A DNA stretch of 64,000 nt from positions 1 to 64,000 of the forward strand of contig JAIVJI010000003.1 in the NCBI GenBank assembly GCA_020200135.1, written 5' to 3'. The notes beneath the pieces were generated by a model. The model was given only the letters and a program-made list of their open reading frames with translations, was not told the DNA's origin and searched no databases. Shown in pieces: positions 27,901 through 33,924 of this stretch. Within the stretch, counting starts at the first letter, position 1; the number at the start of each line of letters is the position of its first letter. This DNA comes from Acidobacteriota bacterium (GTDB lineage: Bacteria; Acidobacteriota; Blastocatellia; Pyrinomonadales; Pyrinomonadaceae). The position numbers were made by a program, and so were the translations under genes.

Positions 27901-28542
27901 GACGCGGCGTGCCGCGAGGTCAAGCGCATCAACGTCTCGGCCGCGTTCTTCCTGTCGATCGAGTTCCAAGAGACCGGCTTCCTCGCCTACCGCGCCTACG
28001 AGGCCGCGTACGGCACGGGCCCGAAGCTGAGGCTGAAGACGTTCCTGAAGGACACGCGCGAGCTCGGGCGCGGCATCGTCGTCGGCGCGCCCGGCTGGGA
28101 GGGGCAGTTGGAGGCGAACAAGCGGGCCTTCATCGAAGAGTTCGTCATCCGACCCGAGTTCCTGCTGGCGTACCCGCGGTCGATGCCGCCGGGCCACTTC
28201 GTAGACGCGCTGAACGCGAACACCGGCGGCTCGCTCACGCAGGCCGAGCGCGACGCGCTGGTCGCGGGGCTCACGTCGGGCCAGACGACGCGCGCGGCGG
28301 CGCTGCGCGCCGTGGCCGAGAACGAGGAGTTCACGCGCCGCGAGACGAACCGCGTCTTCGTCCTGATGCAGTACTTCGGGTACCTCCGCCGCAGCCCGGC
28401 GGAGCCGCCCGACTCGGACTTCGCCGGCTGGCAGTTCTGGCTGGGCAAGCTCAACGAGTTCAACGGAAACTTCGTCGCGGCCGAGATGGTCAAGGCGTTC
28501 ATCTCGTCGGCCGAGTACCGCCAGAGGTTCGGGAGGCAGTAG
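21916..28542 (+). CDS. Giant exported mosaic protein: SBBP, BNR, DUF11, PD40, CarbReg-like, Calx-beta, DUF4214
   Basis: 2208 residues. The signal peptide (ARAWLAAACLLTAALACSQ) is followed by the N-terminal domain that precedes SBBP beta-propellers (RFEANRGQTSGRVKFLARG). Then come SBBP repeats (YSTYLGGNGDDFANAIAVD pattern, about 285-450), an insertion of sortilin/BNR repeats (YKSTDGGLTF-type, about 455-790), more SBBP repeats to about 1045, two DUF11/CARDB-like domains (about 1050-1300), PD40/TolB-like propeller repeats (about 1310-1560, WSPDGTKIVF), three carboxypeptidase-regulatory-like Ig folds (about 1575-1840), Calx-beta (about 1843-1960) and a C-terminal DUF4214 (about 1963-2200, HYADFLNREPDASGLQFW). 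No enzymatic motif. Probably a secreted or surface adhesive or matrix protein. ATG 21916 follows AGAGG; the track's TTG at 21907 is inside the ribosome-site region. Confidence 0.93.
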   Translation: MPLPPYRLAKARPNGARAWLAAACLLTAALACSQTLLPSGSAEASRPPGPVREGAAARLSERYGELPLRFEANRGQTSGRVKFLARGSGYTLFLADAGAVLRLRGAGAVEGDDASRGAERRDATLRLRLVGANRSPKISGLGELPGKSNYLVGPDARRWRTGVPAFEKVRYESVYSGIDAVYYGRQGRLEYDFHLAPGADPARIRLAFDGARSARVDEAGDLVITTDVGDVRQQRPVAYQERSGARTEVAAGYLIDARGRVSFGLGDYDRSRPLVIDPVLIFSSYLGGLDADQGLAVAADSAGSAYVTGTTVSTDFPVTAGVQFTKSGFTDAFVLKLSPDGQSLVYSTYLGGNGDDFANAIAVDSAGNAYVGGLTGSGGFPTTPGSFQESKDGVIDAFVTKLNPTGTGLVYSTHIGGQGLEQVNAIAVDAAGAAYVAGRTDSPNFTKVPGVTRAGSAAYKSTDGAASWSTSNTGLTANSVNDFAVRPAEPNLVYAATNLAVFRSTDGGANWQRAGLNSSTSPNSTRAVVVDPTNSAVLYAGTNSGFGLYKSTDGGLTFAVKNNGLIVNAVSSLAIHPTNPSTLFAGTVFGIYRTTDGGESWVEVRGGLPSGVTPNVSKVAIDPLNPQNVYAGTTNRGLLKSTDGGTNWAPANNGLTSFGSTAQARALAFDPTNTSTLYVGVTGFLTGVFKSTDGGANWTNSSTGLTSTINGQTITPGVNALLADPASPSTVYAATSGFGVFKSTDGGASWAPTNAGLANRNILALALRAGSPAAILAGALAGGDGFVIKLNPAGSLPEYLRMLGGSENDDARGIAAIPGGGAYVVGTTASADLPVLNAFQASPGGSNDAYVTKLDASGNTSYSTYLGGTSSDQGAGVAVGPDGAAYVTGTAGSNDFPVANALQPTMAVPDFSDAFVTRFAPNGQVLVYSTFLGGGSFDQGTGIAVGADGSAYVTGLTGSANFPQFAPVRPYGGLADAFVARLNPAGSGLLFSTHLGGAGSDQGNAIAVNGLNEVFVVGNTASTDFPLLGAVRATYGGGRTDAFIAKFAPGIDLAVTMTDSPDPVAFGADLTYAIKVRNQGDLPATGVRLTDPLPAGASLVSAVTDRGSCSGAATVVCEVGTLAGGEEANVTVKVKPPATRTINNTATATLNETDAVAANNSATTGTTVDFANLVIFKSALNSRVAPGSKAVFLLTVTNTSGAAAPSVSVSDVLPAGLTFVSCDAPGGTCGGAGNSRTVTFPTLAVGATASATITATLDPATAAGTVVTNTAAVSSAFPDTDASNNTASASLTANVFVAGARSNGKVVLASGDGIYTVNPDGTGRTKILSTPQGAADHDPVWSPDGTKIVFRRNVFGASFPATPYDFYVMNADGSNPRRVAGSMTESRATWSPDGSHVAYVRYSGTANVYDLYAVRVDGTGETRVASTPDIATNFDWSPDGSRFVFERSHQHIFVMDVDGSNRRQLTFTEQTADGNTRDEDPFWSADGARVVFTRRTNASASVVVVNADGTGLRRLINEYAVRGQLSPDGTKLVSDGVYVRNVDETVYPYSLGEGHDPSWQSLPNPNPTPTPAPVETFGISGRVTQAPQNPLGGHFLVRLTGTRAVSVSTDSAGNYSFVNLPKGGTYTVTPQRSLGDIASVYTPGSRTVSDLQSDVTGFDFTQTRVPHVVSGRVMDAAGNGLAGVRVTDTPGNNFFGATTDAQGRYSINLFFSSESLTIRPFSNTLAFDPLWAILRRPAGDLTINFVGAPFASVGSLGGRVIDTSGFGIVGLPVTLGGARSGVVRTNQDGFYVFDNLPVGQNYTVTPSTADGLAFTPPERTYQNLGDARTGLEPFVANVALPTAQFAVTNVTVSENARVVELTVTRSPDPQLAAYLDFETSDLTASERSDYIATYGTVRFAPGETSQKVRVFITDDNLLEGERAFKVTLTGGRNLFVGEAREALVRITEDDAAASSTNPLDTSGFFVRQHYADFLNREPDASGLQFWTNEIEQCGADAACREVKRINVSAAFFLSIEFQETGFLAYRAYEAAYGTGPKLRLKTFLKDTRELGRGIVVGAPGWEGQLEANKRAFIEEFVIRPEFLLAYPRSMPPGHFVDALNANTGGSLTQAERDALVAGLTSGQTTRAAALRAVAENEEFTRRETNRVFVLMQYFGYLRRSPAEPPDSDFAGWQFWLGKLNEFNGNFVAAEMVKAFISSAEYRQRFGRQ

Positions 28543-28554
28543 AAGACAAAACGG

Positions 28555-28625
28555 CGTAAACCGTAAATCGTGACAAGTAAGAAAGCCCGCTCTTACTTGT
28601 CACGGTTTACGGTTTACGGTTCACG
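28555..28625. repeat. Heptamer inverted-repeat element, GTRAACC family, copy B
   Basis: Left arm 28555-28582 and right arm 28591-28618 are inverted with one mismatch in 28, and the heptamer run continues to 28625. The loop is AAGCCCGC. Arms are tandem GTAAACC-type heptamers ending in GTGACAAG. It lies between the convergent SBBP and VWA genes, where it may also act as a terminator-like hairpin. Confidence 0.9.
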
Positions 28626-28633
28626 CTTTACTT

Positions 28634-29824
28634 CTACTTGATGCCTTTGCGCGCGAGCTGCTCCTTCAGCGCGGAGGCGACGGCGGCGTCGAAGCCGTTC
28701 GGCGCGCCCGTCTGCTTCCTGCGCTCGGCGGCGACGTACTCGTCGCGCCGCTTCTTGAGCGTGACTATCTCTTCGCGTATCTTCTTGCGCTCGTCGAGCC
28801 GGCGCTCGACCTCCTTCCTGCGCTCGGCGGCCGAGAGCTTCCGGATGTCGGCGGGCATGTCTTCCGCCTTGACCTCTTCGAGCTTGACCGTCCCGTTCTC
28901 GATGGACTGGAGCAGGTCGCCGACGTACGCGTCGCGGTTGAGCGCCTTGTTGACGGCGCGCTCGGCCTGCGCCGTCATGGGCGCGGCGGCCGCGACCGTC
29001 GTTTCAGTCCTGTTCTGGCCTGCCTTCGCCGACTCGCGGAAACGCTCGCCCTCGGGGCCGGCCCCGCCGCCGTAGGCGACGTAGGTCGCGCCCAAGCGGT
29101 TGCCCAGCTCGGAGAGCCGCGCGTCGTAGGGCGTGGCGATGGTCTGGACGCCGCCGTCCTGCGCGATGCGGAAGTACTGCCCCTCGCCGCGCCGCGCAAT
29201 CTGCTGCCACACGGCCTGCGTCTGCGGGTCGGCGCCGCACTGGATGGTGTTGACGACCATGCCGGACGTGACCGCCTCGGCCGTCGTCGTGAGCGTGTCG
29301 GGCTCCTGCACGTAGTCGTCGTGCGGCGGCGCGTCGCCGACGAGGAAGACTATCTGCGCGAGGTTGCCGTCCGGCTTCGACCAGCCCGCCTTGCGCACGC
29401 CGTCGGCGAGCGCGCGGCGCACGTCCTCGGGGCCGTCGCCGCCGCCGTCGGCGCGGTACTCCATCAGCGTCGTGTAGACCTTGTCGAGGTCGTTGGTGAG
29501 CGGCAGCACCTGCGTGACGTAGGCGTCGCCCTTGTCGCGGTAGGCGACGAGCCCGACGCGCACGTTCGGGCGCGCGGGCGACTGCTGCACCTCGTTGACG
29601 ATGCCCCAGATGCGCTGCTTGGCGCCGTCGATGAGCCCGCCCATCGAGCCGGTCGTGTCGAGGACGAAGACCATCTCCAGCGTCTTGTCGGCGTTCTTCA
29701 CTTTGGCGGGCGGCTCGTGCGGGTCGGGCAGGCAGGCGCAGGTCTTCACCAGCGCGGAGGCCGCGCCGACGCCGACGGCGAAAGTCAGGACGGCGGTCGA
29801 GAGTCTGAACTGGCTGCGTTTCAT
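28634..29824 (-). CDS. Exported von Willebrand factor A domain protein
   Basis: 396 residues. The signal-like N-terminus STAVLTFAVGVGAASALVKTCAC may end in a lipobox-like cysteine. A VWA domain follows with the metal-ion site motif FVLDTTGSMGG (DxTxS), GLVAYRDKGD and VFLVGDAPPHDDY (about 50-240). The C-terminal 150 residues are a charged helical region with many Lys/Arg/Glu (LSAAERRKEVERRLDERKK). ATG 29824 has GGAG six bases upstream, whereas the ORF-track start lies before this site. It is convergent with the giant SBBP protein, and both are predicted extracytoplasmic. The ligand is unknown. Confidence 0.9.
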   Translation of the reverse strand: MKRSQFRLSTAVLTFAVGVGAASALVKTCACLPDPHEPPAKVKNADKTLEMVFVLDTTGSMGGLIDGAKQRIWGIVNEVQQSPARPNVRVGLVAYRDKGDAYVTQVLPLTNDLDKVYTTLMEYRADGGGDGPEDVRRALADGVRKAGWSKPDGNLAQIVFLVGDAPPHDDYVQEPDTLTTTAEAVTSGMVVNTIQCGADPQTQAVWQQIARRGEGQYFRIAQDGGVQTIATPYDARLSELGNRLGATYVAYGGGAGPEGERFRESAKAGQNRTETTVAAAAPMTAQAERAVNKALNRDAYVGDLLQSIENGTVKLEEVKAEDMPADIRKLSAAERRKEVERRLDERKKIREEIVTLKKRRDEYVAAERRKQTGAPNGFDAAVASALKEQLARKGIK

Positions 29825-29930
29825 AGTCGTCTCCATTTCCACGAAATCTTCCGGGCCGGCTCGGCGGCCGATTGGTTCCGAGGGTTGAACGGCGGGCGGG
29901 CCGGACTCTTGCGGAAAAATTTCGGGAGGC

Positions 29931-30887
29931 TCAGCCGCGGACGAGCGCCTTGCGGTAGGCGCGCGGCGAGATGCCGGTCGCCTGCCGGAAGGCGCGGGCG
30001 AAGTGGCTGGAGCTCATGTAGCCGACGCGCGCGCCGACCTCGGTGACGGGGAGGTCGGTCTCGGCGAGGAGCTGCTGGGCGCGCGCGGCGCGCAAGCTCG
30101 CGAGGTAGGCGTGCGGCGTCGCGCCGGTCAGCTTTTTGAAGAGGCGCGCGAAGTGGAACGGCGAGAGGTACGCGGCCGCAGCTATCTCTTCGAGCGAGAG
30201 GTCGCGGTTGAGGTGCGCGTGCATCAGCTCGACGGCGAGGCGTATGCGGCGGTCGACGAGTCCGGCGCGCGAGAGTTCGAGGTGCGCCGAGCGGCGCAGG
30301 TTCGCGTACCGGCGCAGGAGGTGGACGAGCGCCTGCTCGACCAGCGCCGAGACGACGAGCCCCTGCCCGGCCGCCTCCTCGCGCAGCTCGTCCGCGAGGT
30401 CGCGCGCGAGCCGCGCGAGCCGCTCGTCGCCGCGGACCTCGCGCGCGCGGAAGCTGACGACCATCTCCGTGCGCGACAGCCCCGCGCGGGCCGCGCAGTC
30501 CGCGACGAAGACTGGCGAGAGCCGCACGAGCACGTACTCCGCGTGCGCGCCGCCGCCGGCCGCGTTCAGCTCGTCGCCCGGCGCGGCCAGCAGCGCCCCG
30601 CCCGCCGCCAACTCGCCCGACTCCGGCGACACCGCCGACATCGCCCGACCTTTGACCGCGCCGCCCGACGCTTTCGAGGTCGCCGCTGCGCCTTCGACGG
30701 CGGCGGTCGTCGCCTCGTTCCCGGCGCGCGCCGCGCGCCAGCGCAGTCGGCCGTCGACCAGGAGGAGCGCGGCGTAGTCGGCCGCCGCCCCTCCCGCGAG
30801 GCGCAGCCGCCGTCCCGCGCGCAGGTGTACGGAGAAGTGCGGCGGGCGCGTGTAGATTCTGTCGGTGGCCTGCTCGGCGGGACTCAT
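29931..30887 (-). CDS. AraC-family transcriptional regulator
   Basis: 318 residues. The N-terminal 190 residues form an alanine-rich effector or dimerisation region without a clear cupin motif. The C-terminal 100 residues are a double helix-turn-helix: DLSLEEIAAAAYLSPFHFARLFKKLTG and LPVTEVGARVGYMSSSHFARAFRQATG. The start overlaps the stop of the upstream glycerophosphodiesterase gene (ATGA), so it is the last gene of the GH57-glgB-GDPD operon and may control it. Confidence 0.92.
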   Translation of the reverse strand: MSPAEQATDRIYTRPPHFSVHLRAGRRLRLAGGAAADYAALLLVDGRLRWRAARAGNEATTAAVEGAAATSKASGGAVKGRAMSAVSPESGELAAGGALLAAPGDELNAAGGGAHAEYVLVRLSPVFVADCAARAGLSRTEMVVSFRAREVRGDERLARLARDLADELREEAAGQGLVVSALVEQALVHLLRRYANLRRSAHLELSRAGLVDRRIRLAVELMHAHLNRDLSLEEIAAAAYLSPFHFARLFKKLTGATPHAYLASLRAARAQQLLAETDLPVTEVGARVGYMSSSHFARAFRQATGISPRAYRKALVRG

Positions 30888-31717
30888 GCTGTTTGGCGTC
30901 GCCCCGTGCCGCCGCGCGCGCGGAGCTTCTTCGAGAGGTAATCGCGCATCCGTCCGGGGCGGTCTGTGAACACCGCGCGGACGCCGAGCGCGCGCGCGCG
31001 GCGCAGCCAGAAGGGCGAGTTCACCGTCCAGACTAGAACCTCGAAGCCCCGCCGCCGCGCCTCCTCGACCGTGGCCTTTCTGAGCAGCGAGTGGTGGAGT
31101 GAGATTTCGTCGGCGCCGCAGCGCTCGGCCGCGGCGATGATTTCGGCCCCCGGAAGGAGCGGGCGCGGCCAGGTGCGGCCGAAGAGCGCGGCGGTGCGAA
31201 TCTCGGGCGCGAGCCGTTTGACCTCCGAGAGCGCGTCGTGCTCGAAGCTCTTGACGACGACGCGGTCTGCGATTGCGTAAGCGCGGGTCATCTCGACGAC
31301 GGCGCCGGCCAGCGCCGGCCGGCGCGAGGCGTCTTCACACTTCATCTCGGCGTAGAGCGTGTGCGCGCCGTACCGCTCGAAGACCTGCGCGAGCGTCGGG
31401 ATTTGTTGGAAGATGAACGTCGGGTGTCCGCGCTCCGGATAGCGCCTGTTGAACCACGCCCCGGCCCAAATCTGCGACAAATCCGTCGATGGATGGTCGT
31501 CCGCGTCGCCGTCGATCATGACCGTGCGCTTGAACGTCGCGTCGTGGAAGACGAAGGGGACGCCGTCGCGCGCGAGCCGCACGTCGAACTCGATGCCGTC
31601 CGCGCCGTCGGCGAAGGCGCGCTCGAAGGCGGCGTGTGTGTTCTCGGGCGCGTGGGCCGAGGCTCCCCTGTGGCCGATGATAAGAGGGCCGCTGTCCGGA
31701 ATCTCTCCGACGCTCAT
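30884..31717 (-). CDS. Glycerophosphodiester phosphodiesterase family protein
   Basis: 277 residues, a GDPD TIM barrel. The signature blocks are IIGHRGASAHAPENTHAAF (catalytic His and Arg), DGIEFDVRLARDGVPFVFHDAT (metal ligands Glu/Asp and second His), YAEMKCEDASRR, and VLVWTVNSPFWLRRARALGVRAVFTDRPG. It would release glycerol-3-phosphate from deacylated phospholipids. There is no signal peptide, so it is cytoplasmic. I chose ATG 31717, with GGGAG upstream, over the long extension to 31954, which is a shadow of the glgB tail. An insertion between DAT and the barrel (VMIDGDADDHPSTDLSQ) makes it slightly longer than short bacterial GDPDs. Confidence 0.93.
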   Translation of the reverse strand: MSVGEIPDSGPLIIGHRGASAHAPENTHAAFERAFADGADGIEFDVRLARDGVPFVFHDATFKRTVMIDGDADDHPSTDLSQIWAGAWFNRRYPERGHPTFIFQQIPTLAQVFERYGAHTLYAEMKCEDASRRPALAGAVVEMTRAYAIADRVVVKSFEHDALSEVKRLAPEIRTAALFGRTWPRPLLPGAEIIAAAERCGADEISLHHSLLRKATVEEARRRGFEVLVWTVNSPFWLRRARALGVRAVFTDRPGRMRDYLSKKLRARGGTGRRQTA

Positions 31718-31739
31718 CAGGGCTGTCTCCCGTCCGCGC

Positions 31740-31979
31740 TCACTCTGATGTCTCGCCGGTGGCTCGCCGCGACGACTTGCGCGGCGCCTTCCTCGCGGGT
31801 CCCCTCTTCGCGGGTTCCCTCTTCGCAGCCCCCTTCTTCGCCGCCGCGCGCTTCCTGCTCCCGGCCGCCTTCTTCGGCGCGGGGTTGTCTTCGGCCGGCG
31901 CGGCGCAAGCCTCGGGGCTCTCGCCCGCCTGCGCGGCGGGCGCGGGCGCCTCAAGCAGCAGCGCCGACAGCGGCGGGAG
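31740..31979 (-). pseudogene. Frame-displaced C-terminal remnant of glgB
   Basis: In the frame of the track's 31740..32429 ORF, directly after the glgB stop, I read LSAAVDLPPLSALLLEAPAPA. This is the usual last strand of glycogen branching enzyme, followed by an Ala/Lys/Pro-rich tail (AAGSRKRAAAKKGAAKREPA) and a stop at 31740. It has no start of its own. It fits the true end of glgB, separated from it by a deletion plus frameshift. Confidence 0.75.
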
Positions 31980-31981
31980 GT

Positions 31982-33910
31982 CTACCGCCGCAGAGAGAAG
32001 CCGCGCGGCTCGACGTCGAGCTGGTGGAGCGCCGCGCGGTCGCGCGCCAGCCGGTTGAGGTCGCCGACGAGCGTGTTCAGCCCGCGGTGGTGCGCGTCTT
32101 CGAGCAGGTGCCAGTCGAGGCTGCGCTCCTCGCTCCACTCGCGCCACTGTCCTATCTCGCCGCCCATGAACAGAAGCTTCTTGCCCGGGTGCGCCCACAT
32201 GAAAGCGTAGAGCGCGCGCAGGTTGGCGAACTTCTGCTCGCGGCCGCCGTGCATCTTGTCGAGCATCGACCCCTTCATGTGGACGACCTCGTCGTGCGAG
32301 AACGGCAGGACGAAGTTCTCGCTCCACGCGTAGGTCAGGCCGAAGGTGAGGTTGTTGTGGAAGTAGCGGCGCGCGAGCGGGTCGCGCTCGAAGTACTTGA
32401 GCGTGTCGTGCATCCAGCCCATGTTCCACTTGAGGTCGAAACCCAAACCGCCCTGGTCAGTCCCCTTGGTGACGAGCGGCCACGAGGTCGACTCCTCGGC
32501 GATCATCATCACGCCGGGCTGCTCGCGGTGGACGACGTCGTTCAGCTCGCGGACGAAGCCGACGGCTTCGAGGTTCTCGCGCCCGCCGTCCTTGTTCGTC
32601 GCCGCCTGCCCGTGCTCGCGCCCGTAGTCGAGGTAGAGCATCGAGGCTACGGCGTCCACGCGCAGGCCGTCGACGTGACACTCCTTCAGCCAGAAGAGCG
32701 CGTTGGCGATGAGGAAGTTGCGGACCTCGTTGCGGCCGTAGTTGAAGATGAAGGTGCCCCACTCGGGGTGCTCGCCGAGCCTCGGGTCGGCGTGCTCGTA
32801 GAGCGGCGTGCCGTCGAAGCGCCCCAAGGCCCACACGTCTTTCGGGAAGTGCGCGGGCACCCAGTCCATGATGACGCCGAGGTTTCTGTTGTGCAGGTAA
32901 TCGACGAGGAAGCGGAAGTCGTCCGGGCCGCCGTAGCGCGCGGTCGGCGCGTAGTAGCTCGCCACCTGGTAGCCCCACGAGCCGCCGTACGGGTGACCCT
33001 TGAGCGGCATGAACTCGACGTGCGTGAAGCCGAGCCGCTCGCAGTAGTCGGCGAGCGCGGGCGCGGTCTCGCGGTAGGTGAGCGCGCGGTCGCCCTCCTC
33101 CGGGATGCGACGCCACGAGCCGAGGTGGACTTCATAGATGTTGAGCGGCCGGCGCAGGTGGTCCTGCTTCGCGCGGCGCTCCATCCACTCGCCGTCGGTG
33201 AACCGGTAGCCGGGCTTGAAGACTATCGAAGAGGTCGCGGGCGGCACCTCGGCGAAGAGCGCGTAAGGGTCCGCCTTGAGGAAGGCGAGCCCGCCGCGCC
33301 TGTGCATCTCGTACTTGTAGAGCGCGCCCTGTCCGAGGTCGGGGATGAAAATCTCCCAGATGCCCGACGCGCCGAGCCGGCGCATCTGGTGGAGGCGGCC
33401 GTCCCAGCTGTTGAAGTCGCCGACGACGCTCACGCCGTCCGCGTTCGGGGCCCACACGGCGAACGAGACGCCGCCGACGCCGCCCAGGTCGCGCGGGTGC
33501 GCGCCGAGCTTCTCGTAGAGATTCCAGTGGCGGCCCTCGCCGAAGAGGTGCTCGTCGAAGGAGCCGAGCGTGGGCATGAAGGCGTAGGGGTCGCGGTGCG
33601 TGAACTGCGCGCCGCCGGGGTAGCGCGAGCGGAGTCGGTAGGGGAACAGCTCGGCGCGCCCTTCGAGCAGTATCTCGAAGAACCCGGCGGGGTGCGTCCG
33701 CGTCAGCTCGCGCGGGGCTTCGCCCTCGACCATCAGCTCGACGCGCTCGGCGTCGGGTCGGTAGGCGCGGACGGCGACGCCGGCGGGCGTGGGGTGCGCC
33801 CCGAGGATGGCGTGCGGGTCGGGAGAGTCGAGTGCGAGCAGGCGTTCGAGCTCGACACGCGACACGCCCGGGTAGGCGGTCGAGCCCGTGTGCCCCGGCT
33901 GGTTCGACAT
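31982..33910 (-). CDS. glgB: 1,4-alpha-glucan branching enzyme, C-terminal domain lost
   Basis: 642 residues of GH13 branching enzyme, which makes the alpha-1,6 branches of glycogen. It has an N-terminal CBM48 region (GVSFAVWAPNADGVSVVGDFNSWDG) and a TIM barrel with the nucleophile in DGLRVDAVASML, the acid/base in MMIAEESTSWP and the stabiliser in LPFSHDEVVHMKGSM. The family is usually about 720-740 residues with a C-terminal all-beta domain. Here the frame stops at DVEPRGFSLRR, about 85 residues short, and the last strand appears in another frame (31740-31979). ATG 33910 has GGGAGGGAG five bases before it. It follows the GH57 gene by 14 bases. Confidence 0.92.
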   Translation of the reverse strand: MSNQPGHTGSTAYPGVSRVELERLLALDSPDPHAILGAHPTPAGVAVRAYRPDAERVELMVEGEAPRELTRTHPAGFFEILLEGRAELFPYRLRSRYPGGAQFTHRDPYAFMPTLGSFDEHLFGEGRHWNLYEKLGAHPRDLGGVGGVSFAVWAPNADGVSVVGDFNSWDGRLHQMRRLGASGIWEIFIPDLGQGALYKYEMHRRGGLAFLKADPYALFAEVPPATSSIVFKPGYRFTDGEWMERRAKQDHLRRPLNIYEVHLGSWRRIPEEGDRALTYRETAPALADYCERLGFTHVEFMPLKGHPYGGSWGYQVASYYAPTARYGGPDDFRFLVDYLHNRNLGVIMDWVPAHFPKDVWALGRFDGTPLYEHADPRLGEHPEWGTFIFNYGRNEVRNFLIANALFWLKECHVDGLRVDAVASMLYLDYGREHGQAATNKDGGRENLEAVGFVRELNDVVHREQPGVMMIAEESTSWPLVTKGTDQGGLGFDLKWNMGWMHDTLKYFERDPLARRYFHNNLTFGLTYAWSENFVLPFSHDEVVHMKGSMLDKMHGGREQKFANLRALYAFMWAHPGKKLLFMGGEIGQWREWSEERSLDWHLLEDAHHRGLNTLVGDLNRLARDRAALHQLDVEPRGFSLRR

Positions 33911-33924
33911 CTGTGCTCCCTCCC

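Noticed and set aside
28555-28625. Plain terminator between convergent genes
   Set aside because: The same heptamer hairpin occurs twice inside co-directional operons, so a terminator role alone does not explain it.
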